From Candidatus Bathyarchaeota archaeon A05DMB-5 (GTDB taxonomy: Archaea; Thermoproteota; Bathyarchaeia; Bathyarchaeales; Bathycorpusculaceae), in assembly GCA_019685655.1 (NCBI GenBank), contig JABFQP010000002.1, positions 205,276-269,275 of the forward strand: a DNA stretch of 64,000 nt, read 5' to 3'. The position numbers were made by a program, and so were the translations under genes. The first letter of the stretch is position 1. Every line of letters starts with the position of its first letter. Below the pieces are notes generated by a model. The model was given only the letters and a program-made list of their open reading frames with translations, ran no database searches and was not told where the DNA came from. Positions 18,125-28,640 of this stretch are shown here, one piece after another.

Positions 18125-18538
18125 TTAACGGTTTTCTGCTTGCTCTATAATTGATGTTATTTGTTCTCTTTTAAGAGGCAAGCCATGAAAGTATTTCCCT
18201 CGAATTTTTAAATCTTTAAGAAATGTCTCCTTTATCAACAATGGATTTTCAAATTCTTTGACATAAGTGAATTCTATTGCCTTCTTCCAACCGTGTTTTT
18301 TACATTCAAGTTTTTCTTCTTCGGAAAGCTCATCAATCGAGTATAAGTTCCCTATTTCACCATAACCTACAACAGCATCACCCTTGCTAGTCTTGTGCAC
18401 GAAAAGTATAGTTTGCCCCGGTTTCCATTTTCTACGGGCGCTAGTATAGTATATTGCCATGTTAAAGACTTGCTCTACCCACTGTTTGGTAGCGATTCTT
18501 AAAATGTAACCTTCAGCTTCAACCATCTGAGATTCCAT
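18125..18538 (-). CDS. Small PUA/EVE-like protein, function unknown
   Basis: 137 residues, cytoplasmic, no membrane segments. The pattern VEQVFNMAIYYTSARRKWKPGQTILFVHKTSKGDAVVGYGEIG looks like a PUA/EVE-type beta-barrel (basic patch, then a strand with KPGQ and a GYGEIG strand). Such folds bind modified nucleotides or RNA. The match is by pattern and not firm. The gene is 10 bases downstream of the alcohol dehydrogenase at 18549-19577, in the same minus-strand operon, and converges on the radical SAM gene. Confidence 0.65.
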   Translation of the reverse strand: MESQMVEAEGYILRIATKQWVEQVFNMAIYYTSARRKWKPGQTILFVHKTSKGDAVVGYGEIGNLYSIDELSEEEKLECKKHGWKKAIEFTYVKEFENPLLIKETFLKDLKIRGKYFHGLPLKREQITSIIEQAENR

Positions 18539-18548
18539 TGTTACTTTT

Positions 18549-19577
18549 TTACGGGTTTATAGCTATTTTAATTTCGGTCTTTGATGTGGACAGTATGTTA
18601 AATGCTTCCGTAATATTGGTTAATTTCATTTTCTTTGTTATCAAGGGTCTTACATCAATTGTTCTAGACGCAATCAAATTGAGGGCCTTTCTGAAATGCA
18701 ACGGTGTCGTGTGAAAAGCGCCCATAACTGTTACTTCACCATAATGCAGCATTTCCGCGTTAACTTTCACTTCCGTTCCCGGAGGACAGCCACCAAATTC
18801 CAAGACTGTTCCGCCTTTCCTAACAAGTCTGAGGGCTTGCTCCCATGTAGCTGGCAACCCTATTGCTTCTATTACTACATCCGCGCCATAATCACGAGTA
18901 AGTTTGCGAACGGTTTCAATAACATCTGTTTTTCCAGCGTTAACTGTTTCGTCAGCGCCGAGTTTTTCTGCAAAATTCAGTCTTTCCTCTACAAGGTCAA
19001 TCATTATTGCCTTTTCCACGCCCATTTTCTTAACCGTCAACATGTGCAGAAGCCCAATTGGTCCAGCACCAATTATAGCCACAGAATCGCCCAACTTAAC
19101 ATCCGCTTCTTCAACGCCATGCAAAACACAGGCCAAAGGCTCGGTGACGGCTGCTTCTTCAAAAGAAACATGCTGTGGAATTTCTTGCATGTTCACCAAA
19201 ACCATCCGCGCCGGAACTTTAATGTATTCTGCATAAGCGCCCCAAAGCCAAATCATATTCTCGCAAAGATTATACTTGCCCTTTTGACACATTGTGCAAT
19301 GCAAACAAGGCGCACTGTTACCAGCACGAACACGCATTCCTTTCGTGGGCCATTCCAAATTCTCTCCTACCTCAACAACTTCTCCAGCCCATTCATGCCC
19401 AAAAATTGTTGGAAGCTTTATTACCTTTCCAACGTAACCGCGCTGAAATATCTTCAAATCCGTACCGCAAGTTGTTGCAGCTTTCACCTTGACAAGAACC
19501 TCACCGGTATTAACCTTCGGTTTTTCAACTTCCTCAATCCTTAGGTCTTTTACTCCATAAAGCATGGCTGCTTTCAT
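18549..19577 (-). CDS. Zinc-dependent medium-chain alcohol/polyol dehydrogenase
   Basis: 342 residues. Catalytic-zinc residues are Cys in TTCGTDLK and GHE in IFGHEWAGEVVEVG, structural-zinc cysteines are in CLHCTMCQKGKYNLC, and the Rossmann motif is VAIIGAGPIGLLHM. Likely NAD(P)-dependent oxidation of a secondary alcohol, polyol or L-threonine. The start ATG has GGTGATT upstream. It lies 6 bases after a paralogous dehydrogenase, so the two are translated from one message. The substrate is not decidable from sequence. Confidence 0.92.
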   Translation of the reverse strand: MKAAMLYGVKDLRIEEVEKPKVNTGEVLVKVKAATTCGTDLKIFQRGYVGKVIKLPTIFGHEWAGEVVEVGENLEWPTKGMRVRAGNSAPCLHCTMCQKGKYNLCENMIWLWGAYAEYIKVPARMVLVNMQEIPQHVSFEEAAVTEPLACVLHGVEEADVKLGDSVAIIGAGPIGLLHMLTVKKMGVEKAIMIDLVEERLNFAEKLGADETVNAGKTDVIETVRKLTRDYGADVVIEAIGLPATWEQALRLVRKGGTVLEFGGCPPGTEVKVNAEMLHYGEVTVMGAFHTTPLHFRKALNLIASRTIDVRPLITKKMKLTNITEAFNILSTSKTEIKIAINP

Positions 19578-19583
19578 TCAGAA

Positions 19584-20609
19584 TCACCCATTCAATACAA
19601 CAACCTTTAAGCTCTCTTTATTCTTCAAAGCTGTTTCAAAGGCTTTTGCAGTATCGCCAAGCGAAAAACGATGAGTTATCAACTCTTCCACCTTTATTTT
19701 TCTAGATTCTATTAGCCCAAAAGCCTCTCTTGTTTCCAAATGCGAAGTTGAATAGGATGGAATTATTTGGATTTCGGAGAAAAACAGTTCTTTCGGGCTT
19801 ATCTGCAAGTGTTTTCCCGGGTCAGTGGGAGCAAAAATGCAGAGTTTTCCACCTTTTCGAATGACGCTTAAACCAGTTTTATAGGCTTCCAAGCTTGGTG
19901 CAGTAACCACCGCCACATCTACACCTCTTCCTTCAGTTTCAACCTTAACTATGTCCGTCAGATTTTCCTTTTCCGAATTAACAACGACATCTGCTCCAAA
20001 TTTTTTCGCTATTTTCAAGCGGTAATCAATTAAATCGCTTGCAATCGTTTTTTTAGCTCCAAAAATTTTCGCTAATGCTGTGTGAATTATTCCGGTTGCT
20101 CCGACGCCTATTACCGCTACCGAATCGCCTTTTTGAAGATTACATTTTTTGAGAGCTCTTATGCAGCAGCCTACTGGTTCGATTAATGTTGCTTCTTCAA
20201 ACGACATTTTTTCTGGAATTTTTAATGTGTCTATCTGCAAGTTAGGCGCTGGAACTTTGAAGTATTCTGCTAATCCGCCTGGTTTAATGTTCGTGTTGTG
20301 GAATTGTTCGCATAACGTGTAATCGCCATGTTTGCAGTAATGACAAGATAAGCAAGCAACATGATGGTGAACAAAAACTCTGTCGCCAACATCAAAATCC
20401 TTAACCTTTCTTCCTTTATTTGCAATTACACCAGCAGGTTCGTGCCCGAGAACAAGTGGAGCGCGAGTTTTCAAATACCAAGCCATAAGGTCTGAACCGC
20501 ATATTCCACAAGCCTTCATTTTTACCAAAACTTCGTCTTCCCGTATTTTTGGCGTAGGCATTTCCTCTATTCTTATGTCTTGTGGGCTATAGTACATGGC
20601 AACCTTCAT
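19584..20609 (-). CDS. Zinc-dependent medium-chain alcohol/polyol dehydrogenase, paralogue
   Basis: 341 residues. It has CGICGSDLMAW and LVLGHEPAGV (catalytic zinc), CLSCHYCKHGDYTLC (structural zinc, four Cys) and VAVIGVGATGIIHTALAK (coenzyme). It shares the layout of the downstream paralogue but differs over most positions, so this is not a recent duplication. First gene of an apparent three-gene minus-strand operon: two dehydrogenases and a PUA-like protein. The sorbitol/threonine dehydrogenase branch is likely. Confidence 0.92.
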   Translation of the reverse strand: MKVAMYYSPQDIRIEEMPTPKIREDEVLVKMKACGICGSDLMAWYLKTRAPLVLGHEPAGVIANKGRKVKDFDVGDRVFVHHHVACLSCHYCKHGDYTLCEQFHNTNIKPGGLAEYFKVPAPNLQIDTLKIPEKMSFEEATLIEPVGCCIRALKKCNLQKGDSVAVIGVGATGIIHTALAKIFGAKKTIASDLIDYRLKIAKKFGADVVVNSEKENLTDIVKVETEGRGVDVAVVTAPSLEAYKTGLSVIRKGGKLCIFAPTDPGKHLQISPKELFFSEIQIIPSYSTSHLETREAFGLIESRKIKVEELITHRFSLGDTAKAFETALKNKESLKVVVLNG

Positions 20610-20746
20610 TTTGACTCACTTGTCTTTCTATCGCTGAACACTTAAGACTTTCCAAAATACGCTTTAGCATATAAAAATGTCAATTCAAAGACACAAGCAA
20701 TGGATAATTTCAATTTTCATGCAAAAAAATGTTGCTGAGTAAAAAG

Positions 20747-20758
20747 TTTTTATAAAAG
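20747..20758 (+). promoter_or_regulatory. TATA box for the 115-residue membrane protein gene
   Basis: TTTTTATAAAAG is centred about 25 bases before the ATG at 20777. That spacing predicts a leaderless transcript starting at or next to the start codon. Confidence 0.5.
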
Positions 20759-20776
20759 GAAAACAAGTGATTTTCC

Positions 20777-21124
20777 ATGAAAGCCGAAAAAATAGAGAAA
20801 ATCTCCGGATACACTTTTCTTATAATCGGATTAATCTTCATAATTCTCCCAGCAGTGCTGGCACTCGTAATGTTTTTGGCTGGTTGGCAAATCCCAAAAT
20901 TTATACCCATTCAACCTGGAGAAACAGATAGTTACGTAAAGGCGGCTACAATTTTCAGTAACGCTTGTCTTGTGTTCTTCATTTTTGTTATACTGGTTTG
21001 GGCAGGTTCTATTCTTTCAAGTCGTGGAGTAACGCTGATAAAAGATGTAAAATTAAAGCTTGTCAAGAAAAGCTTACGCGAAGTAGAAGAAACCGCCGAG
21101 AAAATAGAGAATAAAGAATCTTAG
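20777..21124 (+). CDS. Two-TM membrane protein, function unknown
   Basis: 115 residues, not recognised. Hydrophobic segments lie at about 11-36 (YTFLIIGLIFIILPAVLALV) and 60-82 (SNACLVFFIFVILVWAGSIL), joined by a polar loop of about 25 residues. A charged C-terminal tail rich in Lys and Glu (about 85-115) is probably helical and cytoplasmic. The gene is convergent with E2, 5 bases from its stop. Tight packing and a good TATA box support a real gene. Confidence 0.75.
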   Translation: MKAEKIEKISGYTFLIIGLIFIILPAVLALVMFLAGWQIPKFIPIQPGETDSYVKAATIFSNACLVFFIFVILVWAGSILSSRGVTLIKDVKLKLVKKSLREVEETAEKIENKES

Positions 21125-21129
21125 CCTTT

Positions 21130-22239
21130 TTAGCTTTCTAACTCTGAAGCCCTTTCAATTTTCTCTTTAATTTTTCGCAGAAACTCAGAGGCTGGAGCGC
21201 CATCGACGATTCTGTGGTCATAAGAAAGACTCAACATCATTCTCGGCTTGACCTCGACTTTTCCATTAATCACAACGGGTTTTTCTGTTATTTTTCCTAC
21301 GCCAAGTATGGCTGCTTCTGGTGGATTGATTATTGGTGTGAAAAATTCGACGTCATACATGCCGAGGTTTGTAATTGTGAATGTTCCTCCTGTTAGTTCT
21401 TCTTTGGATAGTTTTCCTTGTCGGGCTTTCTCCGTTAATCCTTTTATAGCTGCATCGATTTCTTGTAAAGACTTCTTGTCAGCGTTATGGATGACTGGAA
21501 CAACTAAACCATACTCAGTTGCAGCGGCAACGCCCAAGTTTACATCTTCGAAAACTTTTATTTGGTTTCCATCTAACGTTGAATTCAACAGTGGATGCTC
21601 AATTAATGCTTTTGCAACGGCTTTTATAATAATCGTTGTGTAGGACACTCGAAGTCTGTTATGCAATTCTTCAGCTTCAGAAACATCAACCTCCATTACT
21701 ACTGTACTGTGCGGAGCTGTTTTGAAGCTTGTTGAAACCCTCTCAGCGGATGTTTTTCTGAAACCACTTAACGGAATAACCTGCCTAATTTTTGGCAAAA
21801 GCCCTCGACTTTCTTCCAAAAATCTTTTAACATCCTCCTCAACTATTCTTCCTTCAGGTCCGCTGCCCTTAACAAGCGATAGATTTATTCCATGCTCTCT
21901 TGCCAAACGTTTCGCGGCCGGCGAAGCCAAAACCTTCTCACCTACTTCTCCAGCGTCTTGCGGTGCTTCTGCGCGAATTTGCTCTTCAGAAAACGCTTCA
22001 TCTGGACTTGTTATAAAAGCCAGAGCAGCATTAACCGGAGCGTCAACGCCTTCTTCTACTAAAATTTTCCGCAACACTCCAGAGGCTGGTGATTCCAAGT
22101 CGTATGTGGCTTTTTCAGAGATTATCTCAACTATTGGCTCGCCTTTCTCCACAACCTCTCCTTCCTTTTTGTACCATTTGCCTACGGTACCTTCTTTCAT
22201 TGTTAAACTAAGTTTTGGCATGACAATCTTTGTAACCAT
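21130..22239 (-). CDS. 2-oxoacid dehydrogenase E2 dihydrolipoamide acyltransferase
   Basis: 369 residues in three parts. The lipoyl domain lies at about 1-78 with lipoylated Lys43 in ISEKATYDLES. A peripheral-subunit-binding domain sits at about 108-145 (ASPAAKRLAREHGINL, GSGPEGRI). The catalytic acyltransferase domain follows, with DHRIVDG at 341-347 (catalytic His342 and Asp346). It takes the acyl group from E1 and hands it to CoA. The natural partner is the E1 alpha/beta pair at 8.3-10.2 kb, 11 kb away. No E3 or lipoate-protein ligase is in the window. Whether product is acetyl-CoA or another acyl-CoA is open. Confidence 0.95.
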   Translation of the reverse strand: MVTKIVMPKLSLTMKEGTVGKWYKKEGEVVEKGEPIVEIISEKATYDLESPASGVLRKILVEEGVDAPVNAALAFITSPDEAFSEEQIRAEAPQDAGEVGEKVLASPAAKRLAREHGINLSLVKGSGPEGRIVEEDVKRFLEESRGLLPKIRQVIPLSGFRKTSAERVSTSFKTAPHSTVVMEVDVSEAEELHNRLRVSYTTIIIKAVAKALIEHPLLNSTLDGNQIKVFEDVNLGVAAATEYGLVVPVIHNADKKSLQEIDAAIKGLTEKARQGKLSKEELTGGTFTITNLGMYDVEFFTPIINPPEAAILGVGKITEKPVVINGKVEVKPRMMLSLSYDHRIVDGAPASEFLRKIKEKIERASELES

Positions 22240-22769
22240 ATTGATTCCACTTTTTCAGGCATTTTAGCCAGTTTATTTATTTTTGCTTGCAGAAATAACA
22301 AAGTCTTTTTTTAAATGTATTTGAAACTTGCTTTTAGCAACATCTTTACCTCTTCTGTTGTTTGGACTATTCTGGTGTAGAATTAAGAATTAATATATTA
22401 AGTTGTTCGGGGAGATTTGTATGTTCAAGAATTTGTTTAACATGCATATGCTTGTGGTTGTACAGTATTTTATTGTATCTTTCTAGTTTAGAAATGTTTG
22501 AAAACTTATTTTGAGGTTCGGGGAAGAGAACATGAAATTACAAGAAAGACTTTCAAGGAAACCGATTTTCATGAAAACTGCCTTTAAAATATTGGATAAG
22601 GGAATCGACTAACACGCATCCAAATTTAGAGGAAGTAGAGGGAAACTGCTCACTTTCAATGCGGCTTAATACGTTCTCTCTTAAACATAATTCAAATCTG
22701 CGTTAAGCTTATTAATGAGATATATAGATTTTAGACGGTTTAGAATAAAAAGAACCAGAAGGGATACGC
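22240..22769. other. Long intergenic region with two possible tiny ORFs
   Basis: 530 bases between the divergent E2 and hppA genes. Two short reading frames, 22421-22486 (21 codons, hydrophobic) and 22532-22612 (26 codons, basic), each follow a GTTCGGGGA-type ribosome-site sequence. A TATA-like TTAATATATTAAG precedes the first. Near 22720 an AT-rich TGAGATATATAG could serve hppA. No RNA gene was recognised. The peptides are unproven. Confidence 0.35.
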
Positions 22770-24818
22770 ATGGAATGGTTCCTTATAACTCCATTAGCTG
22801 GTTTGGCTTCTGTTGCTCTTGCAGCTTATCTTTATCATTATGTTAACAACCAAGAAAGCGGCACAGAAAAAATGGAGGCGATAGCTAAGGCAATAAAGGA
22901 AGGAGCAAAGGCATATTTAAGAAGACAAAACTTAACTCTCACAGTATTCGTTTTAGTCATGGCCACAGTGCTCGGAATACTTTTCGGAATAACCCAAAGC
23001 ATATTTCACGGAGCAAGTATTGCAATAGCTTACCTATTTGGCTCATTGTGCACAGCAGTAGCCTCCTACGCTGGAATGATGGCAGCCGTCAAGGCAAACG
23101 TAAAAACAGCAAATGCAGCAAAATCCGGCTTGAAAAAAGCTTTTCCAGTAGCATTCTTCGGCGGAGCAGTTATGGGTTTAGCAACGGTAGGTTTAGCCCT
23201 CCTCGGAATCAGCCTACTATTCTACATTTATAATGTAGTGCTAGGCTGGACTGAAGGAGAAGCCGCAAACATAGTCTTAGGCTTCAGCTTCGGAGCCAGC
23301 GCGCTCGCGCTTTTTGCAAAGGCAGGGGGAGGCATCTACACAAAAACAGCAGATATAAGTGCAGATCTTGTAGGGAAAGTGGAATTGGGGATTCCAGAAG
23401 ATGACCCACGAAATCCAGCTGTTATTGCAGACAATGTTGGCGACAATGTCGGTGACGTTGCGGGCATGGGTGCAGATTTGATCGACTCATACATCGCAAG
23501 CGTCATTGCAGCAGTAATCATTGGCGCTGAAATTGGAGGTGGAATCTTTGCAACACTTCCGCTTCTGATAGCAGCCGTTGGAGTTTTCGCGTCGATAGTA
23601 GGAACCCTTTTTGTAAAAGTTACTGTGGCTAACAATCCAGGAGCTGCATTGAACAGAGGAACTTTCTCAACATGCTTATTCTTTGCAATCTTCCTTCTGA
23701 TTATTACGTATTTTTCAGGGTTAAGTGGAAATATGTGGCTTGGCGTTTTTCTTCCTACATTGGCTGGGTTAATTGCTGGAATGATCATTGGAATCACAAC
23801 TGATTACTTCACTTCAATTGACAGAGCACCAACGCAGAAAGTTGCTTCTTCTTCCACCAGCGGCGCAGCAATAAACATACTGACAGGATTTTCTTACGGA
23901 ATAATGAGCATTGTTCCACCAATAATGGGTATATGCGCCGCCACTTTAGCCTCATGGTATCTTGCAAGTGCCTTTGGAGTCGAACCCTTCTACGGAATCG
24001 CTGTCTCAGCTCTGGGAATGCTTTCAATTGTCGGAATGATAATATCCGCTGACGCTTACGGACCGATTTCTGACAACGCTAAAGGCATAGCTGAACAATC
24101 AGGGTTAGGCGAAGAAGTTATAGAAGTTGCTGACAAGCTTGACGCTGCAGGCAATACGTCAAAGGCAATAACAAAAGGTTTCGCAATAGGAGCTGCAGCC
24201 TTAACAGTCCTTGCACTTTTCCATGGCTACCTAACACTTGTAGATATTCCAACATTAGATTTAATGAAACCAGAAGTGGTGGTGGGCATTTTCGCTGGGG
24301 CAATGATGCCGCCTTTACTTTCTGCAATGCTCATCTTAGCTGTCGGGAAGAATGCTGGAAGAATGGTTGAAGAAATCCGACGCCAATTTAAAGAAATTCC
24401 TGGACTTATGGAAGGAAAAACGAAACCTGACTATGCCAAATGCGTTGACATAGCTACTAAAGGAGCCTTGAGGGAGCTTATATTGCCTTGCGCCTTGGCA
24501 ATAATAGCCCCGATAGTGGTTGTGTCAACTTTGGGAAAAGAAGCACTTGCGGGATTCTTGGCTGGAAGCATCATTACAGGAATAATATTCGCTTTGTTCA
24601 TGGCAAATTCTGGTGGAGCATGGGACAACGCCAAAAAGTATATTGAAGCTGGCGCTTTTGGTGGTAAAGGCTCAGAAGCACACAAGGCGGCGGTCACGGG
24701 CGACACGGTTGGCGACCCCTTCAAAGACACGGCGGGGCCTTCATTGAACACAATGATTACAGTAATGTCTCTCGTCGCATCAGTTTTCGCTCCCTTAATC
24801 TTACTATTAATACACTAG
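22770..24818 (+). CDS. hppA: Membrane-bound proton-translocating pyrophosphatase
   Basis: 682 residues with about 16 membrane segments. It splits pyrophosphate and pumps ions across the membrane. The substrate-site signature is [14 protein letters not shown] near residue 190, followed by [30 protein letters not shown] second acidic site ([17 protein letters not shown]) is near 430 and a third ([18 protein letters not shown]) near 645. [10 protein letters not shown] near 455 has Lys where potassium-dependent enzymes have Ala, so a potassium-independent, proton-pumping type is predicted. AAGGGAT lies 7 bases before the ATG. It heads a plus-strand run with a P-type ATPase, an acetate transporter and acetyl-CoA synthetase. 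Confidence 0.96.
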   Translation: MEWFLITPLAGLASVALAAYLYHYVNNQESGTEKMEAIAKAIKEGAKAYLRRQNLTLTVFVLVMATVLGILFGITQSIFHGASIAIAYLFGSLCTAVASYAGMMAAVKANVKTANAAKSGLKKAFPVAFFGGAVMGLATVGLALLGISLLFYIYNVVLGWTEGEAANIVLGFSFGASALALFAKAGGGIYTKTADISADLVGKVELGIPEDDPRNPAVIADNVGDNVGDVAGMGADLIDSYIASVIAAVIIGAEIGGGIFATLPLLIAAVGVFASIVGTLFVKVTVANNPGAALNRGTFSTCLFFAIFLLIITYFSGLSGNMWLGVFLPTLAGLIAGMIIGITTDYFTSIDRAPTQKVASSSTSGAAINILTGFSYGIMSIVPPIMGICAATLASWYLASAFGVEPFYGIAVSALGMLSIVGMIISADAYGPISDNAKGIAEQSGLGEEVIEVADKLDAAGNTSKAITKGFAIGAAALTVLALFHGYLTLVDIPTLDLMKPEVVVGIFAGAMMPPLLSAMLILAVGKNAGRMVEEIRRQFKEIPGLMEGKTKPDYAKCVDIATKGALRELILPCALAIIAPIVVVSTLGKEALAGFLAGSIITGIIFALFMANSGGAWDNAKKYIEAGAFGGKGSEAHKAAVTGDTVGDPFKDTAGPSLNTMITVMSLVASVFAPLILLLIH

Positions 24819-24918
24819 TGAAAAATGTGTTAAGTTTCACACAATTTTTTTATAGTCATGCCCGCGTCTATTCATAGTCACAACCAAAACCTAAGAGGTG
24901 TAGGTCACGTCAAAGCCG

Positions 24919-27744
24919 TTGCATGCCACAGAAATCGATGAAGCTATGTGTCTTCTAAATACGAACCGCAAAGGTCTAACTTCTCAAGAAGCGCAGGAAA
25001 GACTGAAAAAGTTTGGATACAATGAACTGAAAGAAAAGAAAAGAAGAACTGCGCTTCAAATGTTTTTGAGCGAATTTAAAGATATATTCATCTTACTTCT
25101 TATAGCCGCGGCGATTTTCTCTGCAATAGTCGGATATTACGAGTTGCAACGACCTTTAATGCCTGGCGAGTTACCTAAAGAGCCTCTTGAAGAGTATGCC
25201 GACTCAATTGTTATAGCCATAATAGTAGTCTTGGTTGCTGTGGCTGGCTTTGTTCAGGAATATAGAGCAGAAAAAGCGTTAGAAGCCTTGAAAAAACTTG
25301 CAGCACCTAAAGCACGCGTACTACGCGACGGAAGAGAAACCATAATTCCGGCTCGAGAAGTAGTTCCCGGTGATATTCTAGTTTTGGAGTCAGGAGACCT
25401 TGTGCCGGCGGATGCGAGATTAATAGAGAGTATCGAGGTAAAAGCCGACGAGGCTGTTTTGACAGGAGAGTCAACACCTGTAAACAAAGATGCTAAAGCG
25501 ATATTGCCGCCAGAAGCGCCAATAGGCGACAGACGCAATATGGTTTTCACTGCTACCCACATCATTTATGGTCGAGGCAAGGCGGTAGTTACAGCAACTG
25601 GTATGCAAAGCGAATTTGGAAAGATAGCGGAACTTGTTCAAGAAGAAGAGGAAGAAGAAACCCCCTTGCAGAGGAAACTTGACACTTTCGCCAAGAAAAT
25701 CGCCAAAGTAGTGGTGGCTGTCTGTGTGATAATTTTTGCATTAGAAGCCTTCGAAGTGGCTTCAACGCTGTGGCATGGTAGCGGAGTATTAAACCTAGAA
25801 GGTTTTATACAAGCTTTTATGTCTTCAATTTCATTGGCAGTATCCGCGGTTCCAGAAGGACTGCCTGCAATAGTCACGATTAGCCTTGCTCTGGGCGCAA
25901 GAGAATTTGCAAGACGCAACGCCATAATCAGAAAGCTTTCTGCCGCGGAAGGTTTAGGCGCCGTCACGGTCATTTGCTCAGACAAGACAGGCACATTAAC
26001 AAAGGGAGAAATGACTGTTCGCAAGCTCTATGCTAACAGTAAGTTTGTGGACGTTTCAGGAGTTGGTTATGAACCAAAAGGTGAGTTTCAACAAGACGGA
26101 AAACTAATCAATCCAACAAATGACACCGGACCCTCAACACTTCTTAAAATAGGTTCGCTTTGCAGCAACGCCCAGCTTGAACAGAACAACAATGGGTCAT
26201 GGATAGTTATAGGCGACCCAACTGAGGGCGCCTTAATAGTCGCTGCAGCCAAGGCTGGCTTCGCTCAAAGAGAGTTAACAACGCAGTATCCACGCATAAG
26301 CGAGATTCCCTTCACTTCGGAAAGAAAACGCATGACAACCGTCCACTTAACGCCGGAAAAAGAAAAGGTTGCATTTATGAAAGGTGCTCCCGAAATAGTC
26401 CTTGAAAAATGCAGCCATATTCTCGAAGACTATGAAGAAAAGAAACTAACCGCAGCTAAGCGGAAGAAAATCTTAGAAGTAAATGAGCAGATGGCAAGCT
26501 CGGCATTACGTGTCTTAGCCATGGCATACAAGCGACTACCAGTAGAACTTAATGAGTTTAACGAGAAGACTGTTGAAGAAGGCTTGGTTTTCGTGGGTCT
26601 GGAAGGAATGATTGACCCACCACGTGAAGAAGCAATCGAAGCCAACAAGAAATGCGAAAGAGCTGGAATAAAAACTGTAATGATAACTGGTGACCACAAA
26701 CTCACGGCTGTAGCAGTAGCGAAAGAAATCGGAATGATGAAAGAAAATAGCATAGTTCTCACTGGTGTAGAATTAGATGCTATGAGCGACCAAGATTTCG
26801 AAAAAATCGTGGAAAACGTTGCCGTGTACGCGAGAGTTTCGCCAGAGCATAAGTTGAAAATTGTAAAAGCCTTGAAGGCTAAAGGACACATTGTAGCAAT
26901 GACGGGCGACGGAGTCAACGATGCACCAGCAGTTAAGGCTGCAGACATAGGCGTTTCAATGGGCATAACAGGCACAGATGTCACACGTGAAGCCTCAGAC
27001 CTTGTGCTTACAGACGACAATTTTGCAACCATAGTTAAGGCGGTTGAGGAAGGAAGAGTAATCTACGACAACATCCGCAAATACGCCAGATTCCTAATCG
27101 CCTGCAATTTTGACGAGTTACTTGTCATTGGGTCATTCGCTATTTTAGGAGGCATATTCAGCCCGGAACTGTTTCCGTTGCCTCTGCTTCCAGCCATGAT
27201 TTTGTGGATAAACCTCGTCACCGACGGCGCACCAGCGGTAGCGTTAGCCACAGACCCTCCAGACGTGGATGTTATGGACCGGAAGCCCCGCAAGCCAGAA
27301 GAAGGAATATTGCATGGAATGGGTCGGTTTGTTATAGCGTCATTCATACTGCAAGCTACTGGAACAATACTCGTCTTCTGCCTTGAATATTATGTGTGGC
27401 CAGCCCACGGATTTGGAACCCCAGAAACTCTGCAAGAAGCAAGAACAACAGCTTTCGTGCAAGCTGCAATGTTCGAATTGTTCGTTGTCTGGAACTGCCG
27501 CTCTGAAACTCGAAGTGTGTGGAGAATGGGAAGAGACGCGTTCAAGAACAAGTTCTTCGTAATAGCTGAAATCGTTTCAATAGCCGCCACTCTAGGCATA
27601 ACTTACATTCCAATAACAGCAAAAATGTTTGGTTTGTCACCGCTAAGCCTAACAGACCTAGCCTACGTAATAGGGGTAGCCAGTTGGGGACTCTTCATCC
27701 TTCCAGAATTCTTAATGAACAGAAAAATCTGGAAATGGAAATAA
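24919..27744 (+). CDS. P-type (P2, SERCA/PMR-like) cation-transporting ATPase
   Basis: 941 residues. Cation_ATPase_N region at the start; actuator loop VLTGEST near 185; M4 motif PEGLPAIVT near 315; phosphorylated Asp355 in [11 protein letters not shown]; nucleotide site with FMKGAPE; hinge [17 protein letters not shown] near 672. M5 NFDELLVIG keeps an acidic residue and M6 is [13 protein letters not shown], as in Ca2+ pumps. It most likely exports Ca2+ (or Mn2+), although Na+/K+-type relatives exist. The start is TTG at 24919 in the frame; no strong ribosome site, so Met10 at 24946 is possible. A TTTTTTATAG box lies at 24845-24854. Confidence 0.92.
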   Translation: MHATEIDEAMCLLNTNRKGLTSQEAQERLKKFGYNELKEKKRRTALQMFLSEFKDIFILLLIAAAIFSAIVGYYELQRPLMPGELPKEPLEEYADSIVIAIIVVLVAVAGFVQEYRAEKALEALKKLAAPKARVLRDGRETIIPAREVVPGDILVLESGDLVPADARLIESIEVKADEAVLTGESTPVNKDAKAILPPEAPIGDRRNMVFTATHIIYGRGKAVVTATGMQSEFGKIAELVQEEEEEETPLQRKLDTFAKKIAKVVVAVCVIIFALEAFEVASTLWHGSGVLNLEGFIQAFMSSISLAVSAVPEGLPAIVTISLALGAREFARRNAIIRKLSAAEGLGAVTVICSDKTGTLTKGEMTVRKLYANSKFVDVSGVGYEPKGEFQQDGKLINPTNDTGPSTLLKIGSLCSNAQLEQNNNGSWIVIGDPTEGALIVAAAKAGFAQRELTTQYPRISEIPFTSERKRMTTVHLTPEKEKVAFMKGAPEIVLEKCSHILEDYEEKKLTAAKRKKILEVNEQMASSALRVLAMAYKRLPVELNEFNEKTVEEGLVFVGLEGMIDPPREEAIEANKKCERAGIKTVMITGDHKLTAVAVAKEIGMMKENSIVLTGVELDAMSDQDFEKIVENVAVYARVSPEHKLKIVKALKAKGHIVAMTGDGVNDAPAVKAADIGVSMGITGTDVTREASDLVLTDDNFATIVKAVEEGRVIYDNIRKYARFLIACNFDELLVIGSFAILGGIFSPELFPLPLLPAMILWINLVTDGAPAVALATDPPDVDVMDRKPRKPEEGILHGMGRFVIASFILQATGTILVFCLEYYVWPAHGFGTPETLQEARTTAFVQAAMFELFVVWNCRSETRSVWRMGRDAFKNKFFVIAEIVSIAATLGITYIPITAKMFGLSPLSLTDLAYVIGVASWGLFILPEFLMNRKIWKWK

Positions 27745-27808
27745 TCGTCTAGAAAAGCTTATATGAAAAGGTGTTTCAAAAAACGTTCCACACTCAACAT
27801 AAAAAGAC

Positions 27809-28480
27809 GTGAACAACATGAACGAAAAATCAGCAAACCCAGCACCACTCGGACTATTAGGCTTCGGAATGACAACCGTTCTCTTAAACTTCGTCCACAA
27901 TGCCCGCTTAGGCCCAATCGACAGCATGATTCTAGGAATGGGCATATTCTACGGCGGTCTAGCACAGATTATTGCGGGTGTATTGGAATATAAAAAGGGC
28001 AACACGTTCGGAACAACAGCATTCACATCCTACGGACTCTTTTGGCTATCTTTCGTAACTCTAAACTGGCTGGGAACGACAAGTGTAGCCGCCCGAGGAG
28101 TCTGGCCCTTCACATCCTACGCTCCATACATTTCAGGTTACAATACACCTTGGTTCGTCAGCCAAGAAGCATTTATGGCTTATTTCCTAATGTGGGGAAT
28201 ATTCACATTCATCATGTTTTTCGGCACTCTGAAAACCAACCGTGCACTACAATTCGTCTTCATGAGCCTTGCAATACTCTTCTTTCTACTCGCGGCGAAG
28301 TCAGCAGTCCTCGCTTACACAACAATATCGCCCACAGACCCGCAAATAGAACTATTCACTCGCATAATCGGAGCTGAAGGCATCATTTGCGGTTTCAGTG
28401 CAGTTTACCTAGCATTGGCAGAGGTGCTAAACGAAGCGCACGGAAAAACAGTGTTGCCAATCTGCCCAGTAAATCAATAA
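27809..28480 (+). CDS. Acetate/succinate transporter, GPR1/FUN34/YaaH family
   Basis: 223 residues with six predicted membrane segments. The family signature [18 protein letters not shown] sits near residue 10, followed by [34 protein letters not shown]. Members such as SatP import or export acetate and succinate. GTG at 27809 or ATG at 27818 can start it. A TATA-like GCTTATATG lies at 27757-27765. It sits 160 bases before acetyl-CoA synthetase, which strongly suggests acetate as the substrate. Confidence 0.93.
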   Translation: MNNMNEKSANPAPLGLLGFGMTTVLLNFVHNARLGPIDSMILGMGIFYGGLAQIIAGVLEYKKGNTFGTTAFTSYGLFWLSFVTLNWLGTTSVAARGVWPFTSYAPYISGYNTPWFVSQEAFMAYFLMWGIFTFIMFFGTLKTNRALQFVFMSLAILFFLLAAKSAVLAYTTISPTDPQIELFTRIIGAEGIICGFSAVYLALAEVLNEAHGKTVLPICPVNQ

Positions 28481-28574
28481 CTGCTTCCACATTTTTTACC
28501 AAAAAAATAAAAATTAGCGCAAAAATAAATCTGAAAGCCAAACAACAACAATTCCTTCTCAAAAGAACCTAAAT

Positions 28575-28584
28575 GCATATATAC
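28575..28584 (+). promoter_or_regulatory. TATA box for acetyl-CoA synthetase
   Basis: GCATATATAC lies about 60 bases before the acsA start codon. It predicts a transcript start near 28606 and a leader carrying AAAGGTGA (28627-28634) as ribosome site. This separates acsA transcription from the upstream transporter. Confidence 0.5.
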
Positions 28585-28640
28585 GATAACAAATTTTCCT
28601 AAAAAGAACCAATTAACCAAGCTCTAAAAGGTGAAGTAGA

